8,494 nucleotides of DNA, from NCBI GenBank assembly GCA_045586105.1, contig JAZMZS010000246.1:1-8494 (forward strand). The letters are read 5' to 3'. The notes under the pieces were generated by a model that saw only the letters and a program-made list of their open reading frames with translations, had not been told where the DNA came from and ran no database searches. Positions 7,067-8,494 of this stretch are shown here, in pieces. Numbering within the stretch: the first letter of the stretch is position 1; every line of letters starts with the position of its first letter. The translations under genes were made by a program, and so were the position numbers. This DNA is from JAZMZS01 sp045586105 (GTDB taxonomy: Bacteria > Bacillota > Clostridia > Oscillospirales > CAG-272).

Positions 7067-7912
7067 TCACACGCCGCTGTAAGCGGCAAAGCCGCCGTCA
7101 ATGGGAAGCACCACGCCCGTGATGGCTGAAGCCGCACGGTCGTCACAGAGGAACAGTGTTGCTCCGAGAAGCTCGGAAGCGTCAAGGTATCTGCCCATAG
7201 GCGTGCCGCCGAGTATCTTTGAGCTTCTTGCGGTAGGCGTGCCGTCTTCGTTGAAGAGAAGACTACGGTTCTGTGCTGAGACCAAAAATCCGGGCGCGAT
7301 GGCGTTAGCACGGATCCCCGTTCCCGCGAAGTGAGTGGCAAGCCACTGGGTAAAGTTGGATATGCCCGCCTTTGCCGCCGAATACGCGGGGATCTTGGTC
7401 AGAGGCGTGTAAGAGTTCATAGAGGAAACGTTGAGAATGCATCCCGACTTCTTTTCCACCATGTCTGTGGCAAACGCCTGAGTGGGAAGAAGCGTGCCCT
7501 GAAAATTCAGCTTGAAGACGAAGTCAACGCCGTCGGGCTCAAGATCAAAGAAGGACTTTCCGCCCTCCTTTGCCTCGTGCTGATATTCGTTGTCCGTCGT
7601 AGCTCTGGGGTTGTTTCCGCCCGCTCCGTTTACGAGAATATCACACTTGCCAAGATCACGGAGCACCGCCTCGTGAACCGCCGCGAGAGCCTCGGGGTCG
7701 AGCACGTTTGCCTTGTAGCCCTCGCAGATAAAGCCCTCTGCCTTAAGCTCACCGGCAAGCGCCTTGACCGCATCCTCGTTGAGATCCAGTGCGGCTACCT
7801 TGGCACCCGACTGTGCAAACGCTCTTGCCATAGCGCCGCAGATAAGTCCGCCGGCACCCGTAATTACGACGACCTTGCCGCTGTAGTCTATGTTGATCGG
7901 AAGCTGTATCAT
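7067..7912 (-). CDS. uxuB: SDR-family D-mannonate oxidoreductase (fructuronate reductase)
   Basis: A 281-residue short-chain dehydrogenase/reductase predicted to interconvert D-fructuronate and D-mannonate with NAD(H). Features are the nucleotide-binding TGAGGLICG (18-26), Asp43 at the end of the second strand (NAD preference), NGAGG (95-99), Asn136, Ser163/Ser164, and the catalytic YSAAK (Tyr177, Lys181). The C-terminal half contains TPTARSSKIL (225-234), TPMGR (237-241) and LPIDGGFAAYSGV (269-281). As I recall it, this is the pattern of the SDR-type UxuB (YjmF) of Bacillus subtilis rather than the unrelated long-chain E. coli UxuB. AGGAG at 7925-7921 lies 8 bases before the ATG. It sits 26 bases after uxuA and upstream of eda and kdgK, as expected for the hexuronate pathway. 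The glycine motif has Cys25 where the third glycine normally sits, with Gly26 next to it. Confidence 0.9.
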   Translation of the reverse strand: MIQLPINIDYSGKVVVITGAGGLICGAMARAFAQSGAKVAALDLNEDAVKALAGELKAEGFICEGYKANVLDPEALAAVHEAVLRDLGKCDILVNGAGGNNPRATTDNEYQHEAKEGGKSFFDLEPDGVDFVFKLNFQGTLLPTQAFATDMVEKKSGCILNVSSMNSYTPLTKIPAYSAAKAGISNFTQWLATHFAGTGIRANAIAPGFLVSAQNRSLLFNEDGTPTARSSKILGGTPMGRYLDASELLGATLFLCDDRAASAITGVVLPIDGGFAAYSGV

Positions 7913-7938
7913 TGTTTTGTCTCCTTTTTCATCAAATC

Positions 7939-8494
7939 TTATTTATCAAACTTTTCGAGGCTGTCCCATACGCCGAGCATATACATGACGCCGAGCGCCC
8001 GATCGTAAAGACCGTAGCCGGGACGTACTTTCCCGGGACCCTCGTCCCACAGGTGTCTGCCGTGGTCGGGACGGATATAACCCTCGAAGCCGCAATCGTG
8101 GTAAGCCTTGAGTATTTCGAGAATGCCCGTATCTCCGTCGCAGTCTCTGTGGCTCGCCTCGGAGAAATCGCCGTTTTCAAAATGCTTTACGTTTCTGATA
8201 TGAGCAAACGCGATCCTGTCGCAATGCTTGCGGACGATATCAGCGACGTTGTTTTCGGGGTCTGCGTTAAGGCTTCCCGAGCAGAGCGTGAGGCAGTTAT
8301 ACTCGTCATCCACCATCTTGAGGAAGCGGTCGATGCTCGCCTCGTTTACAAGCAGTCTCGGCAGACCGAAAATATCCCATGGCGGATCGTCCATATGGAT
8401 AGCCATCTTGATGTCGCACTCGCGGCAGGTGGGCATGATCGCCTCGAGGAAGTATTTCAGGTTAGCCCAGAGCTTTTCGTGGTCAACGTCCGCG
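7939..8494 (-). CDS. uxuA: D-mannonate dehydratase (5' partial)
   Basis: Dehydrates D-mannonate to 2-keto-3-deoxygluconate; a metal-dependent TIM-barrel enzyme of the cytosol. The frame is open to the window edge (first full codon 8493-8491), so about 184 C-terminal residues are visible. The Met at 8436 is internal. Motifs seen, numbered from that first codon, are IHMDDPPW (32-39), FGLPR, LTLCSGS, HIRNVKHF, RPDHGR and PGYGLYDRALG. The His of IHMDD, the Cys of LCSGS, the His of HIRN and the Asp of RPDH are the expected metal ligands of the family, and all are present. Most homologues I recall read HPDDPP; here it is HMDDPP. It is the first visible gene of the operon, and the promoter and any regulator site lie outside the window. 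Confidence 0.96.
   Translation of the reverse strand, partial: ADVDHEKLWANLKYFLEAIMPTCRECDIKMAIHMDDPPWDIFGLPRLLVNEASIDRFLKMVDDEYNCLTLCSGSLNADPENNVADIVRKHCDRIAFAHIRNVKHFENGDFSEASHRDCDGDTGILEILKAYHDCGFEGYIRPDHGRHLWDEGPGKVRPGYGLYDRALGVMYMLGVWDSLEKFDK

Noticed and set aside
7331..8008. 225-codon open frame on the + strand opposite uxuB and the end of uxuA
   Set aside because: Antisense to conserved SDR and UxuA motifs; the product has no family character.

Overview
The window looks like chromosome from a Gram-positive gut-type member of the Clostridia (Oscillospiraceae/Ruminococcaceae-like). This is inferred from the moderate GC content, strong AGGAG ribosome binding sites, a lipobox lipoprotein with a DxNxDG loop, a large Sec-secreted protein with Ig-like repeats, and a Firmicutes-style hexuronate operon whose mannonate oxidoreductase is an SDR. 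No mobile element, tRNA, rRNA or CRISPR array was seen.

Left half, + strand (1-5334): (i) the 3' part of an ABC-2/NatB-type transporter permease, cut by the window edge; (ii) a 105-base gap with only weak secondary structure; (iii) a small predicted lipoprotein with a possible calcium loop; (iv) 42 bases further on, a 1218-residue secreted protein. Its N-terminal domain carries what looks like the complete metal-ligand set of the zinc-dependent phospholipase C family (Clostridium perfringens alpha-toxin type), including a Trp that would become residue 1 after signal peptide cleavage. Two tandem PLAT/C2-like domains, an unassigned region and two Ig-like domains follow. This gene is the most interesting item in the window. 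The lipoprotein and phospholipase are probably co-transcribed.

A long bidirectional terminator hairpin (about 5379-5418) separates this block from the convergent right half.

Right half, - strand (5455-8494), in transcription order: uxuA (mannonate dehydratase, 5' end outside the window), an SDR-type D-mannonate/fructuronate oxidoreductase (uxuB function), KDPG aldolase (eda) and KDG kinase (kdgK). Together they convert D-fructuronate to D-mannonate, then 2-keto-3-deoxygluconate (KDG), KDPG, and finally pyruvate plus glyceraldehyde-3-phosphate. This is the lower hexuronate (glucuronate) pathway as a compact operon with a 4-base ATGA overlap between eda and kdgK. The pathway itself is well known. 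The oddities are a short aldolase that seems to lack its last helix and a shifted glycine motif in the SDR. I found no sign of a wholly new system; the multi-domain phospholipase with its lipoprotein neighbour is the best candidate for unexplored biology.
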